Positions 1 through 10,063 of a stretch of DNA of 64,000 nt are shown here, piece by piece. The notes beneath the pieces are model-generated. The model worked only from the letters and a program-made list of their open reading frames with translations. It was not told the DNA's origin and made no database searches. The stretch is taken from the NCBI RefSeq assembly GCF_016698645.1, contig NZ_CP068047.1, forward strand, positions 2,205,001 through 2,269,000, read 5' to 3'. Source of the DNA: Devosia oryziradicis (lineage in GTDB: Bacteria; Pseudomonadota; Alphaproteobacteria; Rhizobiales; Devosiaceae). A program made the translations under genes and the position numbers. Every line of letters begins with the position of its first letter. The first letter of the stretch is position 1.

Positions 1-145
1 GGTCAATGGCGGCACGGTCACCGTAGCGGTGGTCGGCGAAGGCAGCGAAGCCAAGCTCGAGCTGATCGCGGTGCCACCGCGTCCGGCCAAGCCCAAGGCC
101 CTGCCCAAGCCGAAGAAGCCCAAGGCAACCGCCGACAAGAACTGA
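1..145 (+). CDS. 3' end of a gene cut by the window edge (unidentified)
   Basis: An open frame enters from the left edge (codons start at base 2) and stops with TGA at 143-145, giving the last 47 residues of a protein. The visible part begins VNGGTVTVAVVGEG and ends in a Pro/Lys/Ala-rich, basic, probably disordered tail. An intrinsic terminator follows immediately, so this is the last gene of its transcript. The GGTVTV pattern followed by a charged tail faintly recalls the C-terminus of ClpA-type unfoldases, but that is a guess and too little sequence is present to name it. Confidence 0.75.
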   Translation, partial: VNGGTVTVAVVGEGSEAKLELIAVPPRPAKPKALPKPKKPKATADKN

Positions 146-148
146 CGC

Positions 149-176
149 AAAAGGCCCGGAGCGATCCGGGCCTTTT
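149..176 (+). terminator. Rho-independent terminator after the first partial gene
   Basis: A perfect stem GGCCCGG/CCGGGCC (153-159 with 166-172) is extended by AAAA/TTTT and ends in a T run at 173-176. It lies 4 bases after the upstream stop codon and before pyrF, separating the two transcripts. Confidence 0.85.
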
Positions 177-245
177 ATTCATCCGGCGGAATGTGACAAG
201 ACCGTCAAGGGCCTAGCTGGCCGCTCACCCCAAGGGAGTCGACGC

Positions 246-1148
246 ATGAATAGTTCGAGCTGGAGTGACCTAGTCCAGAACAATGTCGAGCACTTTGGCG
301 ATCTGGTCGCAGGCATTGACCCCGCCTTGGCCGATATTCCGAAGGTCTTCGGCGCTGCCGAGTCCTGGATTTCTGACTTCGTGGATTTCACCCTCGACGC
401 AGTCGAAGGGCAGGTCGGGTTCGTGAAGTTTCAGTCGGCTTACTTCGAGGCAAGCGGCCTTGCGGGCCTGACGGCACTCTCCGCGGGCATGAAACGCGCG
501 CGGGAGGCAGGGATCGCCGTCATCCTCGATGCCAAGCGCGGCGATATCGGCGCCACCGCCGCCGCCTATGCCCGCGCCTACCTGACCCCGGTATCGGAGG
601 GCGGCAGCGGCGACTTCGAGGCCGACTGCCTCACGATCAATCCGCTGATGGGGCCGGACACGCTCGAACCGTTCGTCGACTGCGCGACCCGCTTCGGCAA
701 GGGGCTTTTCGTCCTGTGCCGCACCTCCAATCCCGGCGCCAGCTGGTTGCAGGACAGGATGGCCGGCAATCGCCTGATCTCGGATCGCCTGGCCGATCTC
801 ATCGGTGGCTATGGCAAGGGCGACCCGTCTTCGTCGGCGCTGGGCGTCGTCGGCGCCGTGATTGGCGCCACCGTACCCCAGGAAGGGCGTCGGCTGCGGC
901 AATTGCTGCCACGCACGGTTATCCTGGCCCCAGGCCTCGGCGCGCAGGGCGGCGATCCGGCCGCCATCCATTCGCTGCGGGGCAATACGCCCGGCGATCT
1001 CTTGGTCCCGGTGTCCCGTGGCTTGAGCCGTGTGGAGGACCGAAGCATATCGCTCGCCGACTACCGCGACCTCGTCCTGGCCAGGATCGAAGGCTTCAAG
1101 ACGGCCATCGCCTACGACTATTCCGGCGCACGCCTCAAGCAAGCGTAG
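246..1148 (+). CDS. pyrF: Orotidine 5'-phosphate decarboxylase, subfamily 2 (mycobacterial type)
   Basis: This enzyme decarboxylates OMP to UMP, the last step of de novo pyrimidine synthesis, in the cytoplasm. The 300-residue protein carries the signature DAKRGDIGATAAAYA (residues 95-109), in which Asp95, Lys97 and Asp100 are the catalytic triad of the family. The length and the DAKRGD form of the motif are those of the longer subfamily 2 enzymes seen in actinobacteria and some other phyla, not the roughly 230-residue form common in alphaproteobacteria. The ATG at 246 has a good Shine-Dalgarno (aagggag) about 7 bases upstream. The gene stands alone between a terminator and a convergent flavoprotein gene. 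Confidence 0.93.
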   Translation: MNSSSWSDLVQNNVEHFGDLVAGIDPALADIPKVFGAAESWISDFVDFTLDAVEGQVGFVKFQSAYFEASGLAGLTALSAGMKRAREAGIAVILDAKRGDIGATAAAYARAYLTPVSEGGSGDFEADCLTINPLMGPDTLEPFVDCATRFGKGLFVLCRTSNPGASWLQDRMAGNRLISDRLADLIGGYGKGDPSSSALGVVGAVIGATVPQEGRRLRQLLPRTVILAPGLGAQGGDPAAIHSLRGNTPGDLLVPVSRGLSRVEDRSISLADYRDLVLARIEGFKTAIAYDYSGARLKQA

Positions 1149-1178
1149 CCAGCATTCGGTTCCTGCGGCGATGCATTC

Positions 1179-1826
1179 CTAGTACAGCGTCCGCTTGTAG
1201 TCCTCTTCCAGTCCATCATCGATCTTGCGCATTTCGTCATCGGCGGGGGCGACGGAGGTTTCCTCGAGGATGATCTTGATGAGCGAGGGCATTTCGGTGC
1301 GATCCTGGAAGTGGTTGGGGTCCCAAAGATGCGATCGCCGAAATGCCTTGGCGCAGTGCATGAACACCTCGCCGACCCGCACGATGATGGCGAGGGTGGG
1401 CACACGGTTGTTCACCCGCATGCTTTCGAGGATCGCCGGATCGGTCGTGAGACTGGCCCGGCCGTTTACGCGCAGGGTATCGTCGAAGCCCGGGATGATG
1501 AACAGCAAGGCCACGCTGGGATTGGCGATGATGTTGGAGAGGCTGTCGAGCCGGTTGTTGCCGGGTCGGTCGGGGATGGCCAGGGTGCGGGCATCAAGGA
1601 TTTGCACAAAGCCCGGCGGATCGCCGCGTGGACTGACATCGGCCCGGCCGTCGGGGCTTTGCGTGCCCAGGCAGAGGAAAGGCGAGCGCCGGATAAAGGC
1701 CTGGGCGTGCTCGCCCAGTGCGCTCTGGAACTTCTGGATGGCCAGGGCGTGGGTGGCCTCGAACAAGCTGCGTAGCGACTGCTCGTCTGCAATGGCGAAC
1801 TTCGGATCGAGCTGAAACTCGGACAT
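1179..1826 (-). CDS. PPOX-class FMN-dependent flavoprotein (MSMEG_1061-like)
   Basis: A 215-residue split-barrel flavoprotein of the pyridoxamine 5'-phosphate oxidase superfamily. The central stretch SPDGRADVSPRGDPPGFV, followed by RPGNNRLDSLSNI, is typical of the PPOX-type family first named after MSMEG_1061. Such proteins bind FMN or F420 and act on small, usually unknown, substrates. The start is well supported: CGGGAGGACCAAATG places GGGAGG 6 bases before the ATG. An 18-bp perfect palindrome lies about 30 bp upstream and probably binds a repressor. No regulator gene is adjacent. Specific substrate unknown. Confidence 0.85.
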   Translation of the reverse strand: MSEFQLDPKFAIADEQSLRSLFEATHALAIQKFQSALGEHAQAFIRRSPFLCLGTQSPDGRADVSPRGDPPGFVQILDARTLAIPDRPGNNRLDSLSNIIANPSVALLFIIPGFDDTLRVNGRASLTTDPAILESMRVNNRVPTLAIIVRVGEVFMHCAKAFRRSHLWDPNHFQDRTEMPSLIKIILEETSVAPADDEMRKIDDGLEEDYKRTLY

Positions 1827-1854
1827 TTGGTCCTCCCGTCGGTCGCCTCATGTT

Positions 1855-1872
1855 GTGAGGTACGTACCTCAC
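1855..1872. promoter_or_regulatory. 18-bp perfect palindrome, probable operator of the PPOX gene
   Basis: GTGAGGTACGTACCTCAC is a perfect inverted repeat placed 29-46 bp upstream of the PPOX start codon, where a repressor site would overlap the promoter. The cognate regulator is not in the window. HxlR, PadR or TetR-type dimers recognise sites of this general form, but no family can be fixed from the DNA alone. Confidence 0.7.
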
Positions 1873-1931
1873 GCTACTAGAGCCCAGTTTGGGTTGGTGT
1901 TCAAGGCCGAACGCGACGAGCCGAGCGTTGG

Positions 1932-2588
1932 TCAGCCTGGAATCACGCGCGCCGGTCGGCGCAGTATGAAAGCAAGACAAAAGGCGGCGTAGAGGGCGGT
2001 CGGCAGCAAAAGCGCATTCACGCCGGCCACGCCATAGCCCCAGCCGCCCAGCAGGCCGCCGACAAGCAGCGAGGCCCAGACCAGCATATGCTGAGCCCAA
2101 CGCCAAGGTGGAGCCACTCCCCGCAGGGCGCGCGCCAGATCCTGACCGGCGGCAAAAAGGGTGCCCGTGACAAAGGTCGTGCCCAGCCGCACAGATCCTG
2201 TCGATGGCAGGATGGCGTTTTGGGCGCCGGCACCTGCGGCCAGAATCAGCATGAACTGGCTGGGGGCAAAACCGGCCAGAGCGAGGCCGAGCGTTGCCGC
2301 AAAACTGGCCACGACGAAAGCTGTGACGGCGCTGGCCCCCCAGCGTGGACCCGCCAGCAGCGCCAGCAGCGATCCCAACACGCTGCCCAGAAAGAACAGT
2401 GCGACCAACGATGCCGGCAGCAGGATTACCGGCCAACCACCATTGGCCATCCCGGCTCCAAGCTGGGTGGTATTGCCGCTCATGAACGAAGTGAAGTGCC
2501 CGCCCAGTTCAATGAAGCCGATGACATCGGCAAACCCAGCCGACGCCGTCAGCAGCAGGCCGAGGCTGAGTTGAGGCGTGGGCGTCAT
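1932..2588 (-). CDS. DUF1275 (YoaK family) membrane protein
   Basis: A 218-residue integral membrane protein with about six hydrophobic segments. The N-terminal part ASAGFADVIGFIELGGHFTS followed by FMSGNTTQLG is the DUF1275/YoaK hallmark, and the later segment AGAQNAILPSTGSVRLGTTFVTGT also matches that family. Function is unknown; some relatives are loosely linked to stress or transport, without a defined substrate. It lies upstream of the PPOX gene on the same strand, but a 105-bp gap containing the palindromic operator separates them, so they are probably not one operon. Confidence 0.85.
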   Translation of the reverse strand: MTPTPQLSLGLLLTASAGFADVIGFIELGGHFTSFMSGNTTQLGAGMANGGWPVILLPASLVALFFLGSVLGSLLALLAGPRWGASAVTAFVVASFAATLGLALAGFAPSQFMLILAAGAGAQNAILPSTGSVRLGTTFVTGTLFAAGQDLARALRGVAPPWRWAQHMLVWASLLVGGLLGGWGYGVAGVNALLLPTALYAAFCLAFILRRPARVIPG

Positions 2589-2741
2589 GGGTGATTCCGA
2601 AGGGGGTCAGCAAGAGTTGCAAGCCTTCCATGGGGAAGCAAGAGCGGCAGCGACGGCCCACGCTCGTTAACGCGGCGCGAACCTTTCCTAACACTTCGCT
2701 AACCAAGAGACTACAATCCCCGCTGTTCCCGTACTTACTCC

Positions 2742-2773
2742 TCGACAAGAACAAATAGCGAACTTATAAGAAC
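2742..2773 (+). promoter_or_regulatory. SOS-controlled promoter: three GAAC half-sites within a sigma-70-like promoter
   Basis: GAAC at 2749-2752 and 2760-2763 are 7 bases apart, which is exactly the alphaproteobacterial LexA box (GTTC-N7-GTTC read on the other strand). A third GAAC at 2770-2773 follows after 6 bases. They sit on a promoter-like pair: -35 TCGACA (2742-2747), 17-bp spacer, -10 TATAAG (2765-2770). LexA bound here would cover the spacer and the -10. The same box type occurs twice at lexA in this window, which supports the reading. Confidence 0.8.
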
Positions 2774-2797
2774 ATTATAGCAACACGGGAGATGCAG

Positions 2798-2896
2798 ATG
2801 CTCACTTTCATCAAGGACTTCGCCGCCTTCGTTACGCTCGGTGCCTTCACCATCGGCTCACTGACCTGGATGGATGTGATCACGCGGCTGGTGTGA
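2798..2896 (+). CDS. Small SOS-controlled membrane peptide, 32 residues (unannotated type)
   Basis: A 32-codon ORF, starting MLTFIKDFAAF and ending WMDVITRLV. GGGAG at 2787-2791 is 6 bases before the ATG at 2798, an ideal spacing; an in-frame ATG at 2792 is too close to that site. Apart from a short charged N-terminus (IKD), residues 9-28 are mostly hydrophobic, enough for one membrane-spanning helix. It lies 25 bases after a triple-GAAC LexA promoter and 67 bases before dnaE. Size, single helix and SOS control recall Caulobacter SidA, a small SOS-induced inner-membrane division inhibitor; sequence homology is not claimed. It may instead be only a leader ORF of dnaE. Confidence 0.6.
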   Translation: MLTFIKDFAAFVTLGAFTIGSLTWMDVITRLV

Positions 2897-2920
2897 CCAA
2901 CGTGCTGTGGATTGCCACTT

Positions 2921-2940
2921 CCGTGATGTGGGGATCACGG
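2921..2940 (+). other. Hairpin between the small SOS ORF and dnaE
   Basis: CCGTGAT and ATCACGG (2921-2927 with 2934-2940) form a perfect 7-bp stem with a 6-base loop. No T run follows, so it is not a normal intrinsic terminator. It could slow read-through from the SOS promoter into dnaE or set mRNA stability. Confidence 0.4.
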
Positions 2941-2963
2941 TGCACCGATGCTAAAGGTCAACC

Positions 2964-6422
<3,459 letters not shown>

Positions 6423-6440
6423 GTTCGTCCTGGACGCCCA

Positions 6441-6486
6441 AAATGCGCGGGGGAGGCGAGCTTTTGGCCCTTCCTCCCTCGCATTT
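6441..6486 (+). terminator. Imperfect hairpin downstream of dnaE
   Basis: AAATGCG pairs with CGCATTT and GGGAGG with CCTCCC, separated by a small bulge, making a long stem 19 bases after the dnaE stop. The 3' side ends TTTCGGGG without a true T run, so termination here may be weak or factor-assisted. Confidence 0.4.
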
Positions 6487-6548
6487 CGGGGCTTTCACCC
6501 TGGGCCCCGCGTCGTGGCGCGGGTCTATGGAAGCACAATGCACGCGGC

Positions 6549-6776
6549 CTATCTGCGTTTCCCTAACAGGTGCGTGAGCATTTTGCCGATCTGGCGCAGG
6601 CGCCGGGCAATTGGCCGGTTGTCGCCGGCTTGGTCGTCATCAAGGGTGGTGTCCCGTCCTGCCGTCGCTTCGACCGGGACAAGCGATCGGCCAAAGAATG
6701 ACTTTTTGCGCGGGGCGTCCTCGGTTTCAACAGCGGGGACCGGACCGGGGTCGAGAATACCGAACAGGGGAAACAT
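6549..6776 (-). CDS. Small hypothetical protein at the end of the sulfonate operon
   Basis: A 75-residue protein beginning MFPLFGILDPGPVPAVETED and ending with a basic segment (RRLRQIGKMLTHLLGKRR). I recognise no domain. It has a consensus Shine-Dalgarno AGGAGG 5 bases before the ATG, and that site overlaps the stop codon of the upstream ABC ATPase gene, so it is almost certainly translated as the last gene of the operon. There is no signal peptide or membrane segment. The basic C-terminal helix could contact membrane or nucleic acid, but that is speculation. Confidence 0.65.
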   Translation of the reverse strand: MFPLFGILDPGPVPAVETEDAPRKKSFFGRSLVPVEATAGRDTTLDDDQAGDNRPIARRLRQIGKMLTHLLGKRR

Positions 6777-6785
6777 CGTCGCCTC

Positions 6786-7601
6786 CTACTTGAAAATGCC
6801 CTTGAGCAGACGCCCTTCGATCTCGGCGAGATCGGCGGCACCCCGCTGGCGCGGTCGTGGGTGATCGATGGTGATGTCGAGTGCGATGCGTCCCTCGTCG
6901 AGCACGATGACGCGATCGGCCAGGGCCACGGCTTCGGTGACGTCGTGGGTAACGAAGAGTGCCGTGAAGCCCTGCTCCTGCCAGACGCGTTCGACCAGTG
7001 ACTGCATGGTGATACGGGTCAAGGCGTCGAGAGCGCCGAGCGGTTCGTCCATCGCCAGGAAGCTCGGCTGGCTGACCAGGGCACGGGCAAGCGCGGCGCG
7101 CTGCCGTTGCCCACCGGACAGCCGCGACGGCCACTCGCCGGCCTTCTCGGCCAGTTGAACCTCGGCCAGCGCCGTCTCGGCCTGGCGGCGGGCCTGGCGC
7201 CGGTCGATGCCTTCGCCCAGTCCCACGGCGACGTTGTCCACCACGCTGGCCCAAGGCAAAAGCCGCGGCTCCTGGAAGACAATGCGTGCACTGGGCGGGG
7301 TCTCCGCTCCGTCGGCGCCCACGAAGGTGATGTGGCCGGAAGTGGGGGTATCGAGGCCGACCAGCAGGCGCAGCAAGGTACTCTTGCCGCAGCCGCTCTT
7401 GCCCACAATGGCCAGGAACTGGCCCGCCGGCACCTCGAGGTCCAGGTCGTGCAGCACGGTCACGGCGCCGAAGCTCTTCGCAAGCCCTTCGATGCGGATG
7501 CCGACGCCGCGCTCACCCTGACGCTGCCGCGGCAGGCGTGTCTCATATTCGGGCTCGATGTCCTTGCCCCAAGCATTCTTGGTACGGACGGATGTGCTCA
7601 T
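6786..7601 (-). CDS. ssuB: ABC transporter ATPase, aliphatic sulfonate/nitrate/taurine type
   Basis: Cytoplasmic ATP-binding subunit of an importer, 271 residues. The Walker A motif is GKSGCGKST (67-75), the ABC signature [15 protein letters not shown], and Walker B/D-loop [12 protein letters not shown]; the His-switch is FVTHDVTEA. The SsuB/TauB class is indicated by the overall pattern and by the neighbouring permease and SsuA-like binding protein. It is separated by 3 bases from the permease gene. The ligand is probably an organosulfur compound, inferred from the monooxygenase and FMN reductase in the same operon; nitrate or other oxyanions cannot be excluded. Confidence 0.9.
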   Translation of the reverse strand: MSTSVRTKNAWGKDIEPEYETRLPRQRQGERGVGIRIEGLAKSFGAVTVLHDLDLEVPAGQFLAIVGKSGCGKSTLLRLLVGLDTPTSGHITFVGADGAETPPSARIVFQEPRLLPWASVVDNVAVGLGEGIDRRQARRQAETALAEVQLAEKAGEWPSRLSGGQRQRAALARALVSQPSFLAMDEPLGALDALTRITMQSLVERVWQEQGFTALFVTHDVTEAVALADRVIVLDEGRIALDITIDHPRPRQRGAADLAEIEGRLLKGIFK

Positions 7602-7604
7602 GTC

Positions 7605-8456
7605 TCAGTTCCTCACGGGCTTCTGGTAGGCGGGGTTCCACGACAGGGTCAGGCGTTCCAGCGTGAGAGCGATGACGTCGGCCAGCTTGCCGAGCAGGGC
7701 GTAGATGACGAGGGCCAGGATCACGACATCGGTCATCATGAATTCGCGCGCGGAGTTGGCCATGTGCCCGATGCCCGACGATGCGGCCATGGTTTCGGCC
7801 ACGATCAGCGTCAGCCACATGATGCCGAGCGAGAAGCGCAGGCCCACGAAGATCGAGGGCAGGGCACCGGGGAAGATGACCTTGCGGAACAGGGTCCAGC
7901 CGTTCATGCCATAGACCCGGCCCATCTCGATCAGTTGCGGGTCGACATTGCGCACGCCATGCAGGGTGTTGAGGTAGATGGGGAAGAACACGCCGAGGGC
8001 TGTGAGGAACAGCTTGGCCTCTTCGCCGATACCGAACCATAGGATGACCAGCGGGATCAGCGCCAGGTTGGGGATCGTCCGCAACATCTGCAGCGTCGTG
8101 TCCGTCAGTGCGTGGCTGAGGCGCGACACGCCATTGGCGAGGCCCAGCAGGAAGCCGATCGAACCGCCGACCAGCAGGCCCGAGACGGCGCGCACCGCGC
8201 TGGCCTGAACGTCGGTGGCGAGCTGGCCGCTCGTGAGCTTGTCCCAGAAGGCCCAGACAACCTGGATGGGCGCCGGCATGAGGCGATTGGTGATCCAGCC
8301 GAACGAGGCGGCCGCCTGCCAGAGCAGCACGATGGTGATCGGCAGGAGGAAAGGCAGGAGGGCAGACGGCGATATCTGTGAGGCGCGTCCGGTCGCGCGA
8401 TGGGGCGGACGCTTGGGCAGGGTGATCGGCTTGCCGAGGTCAGCGGCGAGGGTCAT
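7605..8456 (-). CDS. ssuC: ABC transporter permease, sulfonate type
   Basis: Inner-membrane permease of 283 residues in the binding-protein-dependent transport family. Hydrophobic segments run from LLPFLLPITIVLLWQAAASFG near residue 35 to VIYALLGKLADVIALTLERL at the C-terminus. The coupling-loop EAA region reads EMGRVYGMNGWTLFRKVIFPGALPSIFVGL, which is standard for SsuC/TauC. It lies between the binding-protein gene and the ATPase gene on the same strand. Confidence 0.9.
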   Translation of the reverse strand: MTLAADLGKPITLPKRPPHRATGRASQISPSALLPFLLPITIVLLWQAAASFGWITNRLMPAPIQVVWAFWDKLTSGQLATDVQASAVRAVSGLLVGGSIGFLLGLANGVSRLSHALTDTTLQMLRTIPNLALIPLVILWFGIGEEAKLFLTALGVFFPIYLNTLHGVRNVDPQLIEMGRVYGMNGWTLFRKVIFPGALPSIFVGLRFSLGIMWLTLIVAETMAASSGIGHMANSAREFMMTDVVILALVIYALLGKLADVIALTLERLTLSWNPAYQKPVRN

Positions 8457-8509
8457 GTTGGCCTCCGTGAATGAGAAAGCGGGCCAGCCTGTCGCCGGCC
8501 CGACGATGT

Positions 8510-9475
8510 TCAGATGGCCGGGGCCTGCCAGACCGCATCAGCAACGTTGAGTTGCCTGGGGATGATCTTGAGATCGTAGAACTCATCGGCCAGCGCCTGC
8601 TGGTAGGCGATGATCTCGGCATCGAGCGGCAGGATGGCCCCCAGGTCGGCGGCCTTTCTGCCCAGGGTGATGCGGGTGATGTCCGTCGGTACGCCCGTCG
8701 AGGCCGAGATGGCCGCCGCGGTCGCATCCAGATCGGTTTGCGCCGCCGTACCCACCTTGCGCAACTCGTCGATCACCTCGGCCAGGATGGTCGGGTTCTC
8801 CTTCGCATAGGCACCATTGGCCTGGTAGAAGCCGTAGGAATCCACGATGCCCTCGGTGGTGGCGAGGACGCGGGTATCCGGATCCTGCGCGGCGATGGCG
8901 TAGTAGGGGTCCCAGATAACCCAGGCATCGATCTGGTTGTTGGCGAAAGCCGGCGCGGCATCGGGCGGACCCAGATCGAGCGGGGTGATGTCGTCCAGTG
9001 TCAGGCCGACGGTCCGCAGCGCCTTGACGATGAAGTTGTGCGAGCTGGAGCCACGCTTGAAGGCGACGCGCTTGCCCTTGAGGTCGGCAATGGTCTGAAC
9101 CGGACTATCCTGCTTGACCAGGATGGCCGAGCCGTCGAGGCTGCCGGGCGTCGCCGCCACGTAGACCAGGTCGCCACCGGCGGCGTGGGCAAAGAGGGGC
9201 GGGACGTCGCCGGTGGAGCCGAAGTCGATGGCATGGGCGCCCAGGGCCTCGAGTAGAGGCGGGCCGGAGGTAAATTCGGCCCAGCTGACGGTGACGCCGC
9301 GCGCGGCGAGGCGCGCTTCAAGGGCGCCGCTGTTCTTGGCGAGGGCAAAGACGCCGCCCTTCTGCCAGCCGATGCGGAACTCCTTGGCAGTGTCTTGAGC
9401 GCGGGCAAGCGAGGGGAGGCCGAGCACGGCGGCGGCGCCGGCGAAAAGCTGGAAAGTCTGTCTGCGGGTAAACAT
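8510..9475 (-). CDS. ssuA: Periplasmic substrate-binding protein, aliphatic sulfonate type
   Basis: A 321-residue exported binding protein of the SsuA/NrtA type. It starts MFTRRQTFQLFAGAAAVLG and is cleaved probably after LARAQ; the twin arginine before a hydrophobic stretch suggests Tat export, although Sec is also possible. The mature part has the SsuA-like pattern RIGWQKGGVFALAKNSGALE and FTSGPPLLEALGAHAIDFGSTGD. It delivers the ligand to the adjacent permease and ATPase. Sulfonate specificity is inferred from family resemblance and operon context. Confidence 0.88.
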   Translation of the reverse strand: MFTRRQTFQLFAGAAAVLGLPSLARAQDTAKEFRIGWQKGGVFALAKNSGALEARLAARGVTVSWAEFTSGPPLLEALGAHAIDFGSTGDVPPLFAHAAGGDLVYVAATPGSLDGSAILVKQDSPVQTIADLKGKRVAFKRGSSSHNFIVKALRTVGLTLDDITPLDLGPPDAAPAFANNQIDAWVIWDPYYAIAAQDPDTRVLATTEGIVDSYGFYQANGAYAKENPTILAEVIDELRKVGTAAQTDLDATAAAISASTGVPTDITRITLGRKAADLGAILPLDAEIIAYQQALADEFYDLKIIPRQLNVADAVWQAPAI

Positions 9476-9496
9476 GGTAGGCTCCGTTGGGGAAGA

Positions 9497-10063
9497 TCAG
9501 GCCGATTGCGCCAGAAGGCCGGCATTGCGGACGGCGGCGAGGCGCCAGCCCAGCTCGTCCACCACGCGTTCGATGCGCGCCTTGAGGTTGACGCTGTCAG
9601 GCAGGTAGTCGGCGAAGTCGGGCTCGGTGGCGTAGATTCCGGTCGAGAGGATGTCGGCGGAAAAGAACGCGAACAGCGGGCGCAAGCCATGATCGACGAC
9701 TAGCGCATGGCGTTCGCTGCCGCCGGTGGCGGTCAGCACGATGGGCTTGTCCTTGAGCGCCTTGGGATCGATCAGGTCGAACAGGTGCTTGAACAGGCCC
9801 GTATAGGTGCCCTTGTAGACCGGCGAGCCGACCACCAGCGCATCGGCATTGGTGATGGTGTCGATGAGATCGACCAAGTCTGGCGGCGCCTGGCGTGGAT
9901 CGAGCGTCGCGCCCAGGGATGGGTGGATATCGACCAGGTCATAGACGGTGGTGCGCGCACCGGTGCGATCTGCAGTGGTGGCGACGATGGTCTCGACAAG
10001 GCTGCGGGTGCGGGAGGGGACCGAGGAACTGCCGGCAAAGCCGACGATATGAAGCTGGCTCAT
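9497..10063 (-). CDS. NADPH-dependent FMN reductase (MsuE/SsuE-like)
   Basis: A 188-residue flavodoxin-like reductase that would supply FMNH2 to the neighbouring two-component monooxygenase. It begins MSQLHIVGFAGSSSVPSRTRSLVE (phosphate-binding loop GSSSVPSRT), and VVGSPVYKGTYTGLFKHLFDLID is the SsuE/MsuE flavin-site signature. A longer open frame exists upstream, but the ATG at 10063 overlaps the stop codon of the monooxygenase gene (ATGA), a typical coupled start, and matches the family N-terminus. The MsuE (methanesulfonate) branch is the closest by eye. Confidence 0.88.
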   Translation of the reverse strand: MSQLHIVGFAGSSSVPSRTRSLVETIVATTADRTGARTTVYDLVDIHPSLGATLDPRQAPPDLVDLIDTITNADALVVGSPVYKGTYTGLFKHLFDLIDPKALKDKPIVLTATGGSERHALVVDHGLRPLFAFFSADILSTGIYATEPDFADYLPDSVNLKARIERVVDELGWRLAAVRNAGLLAQSA

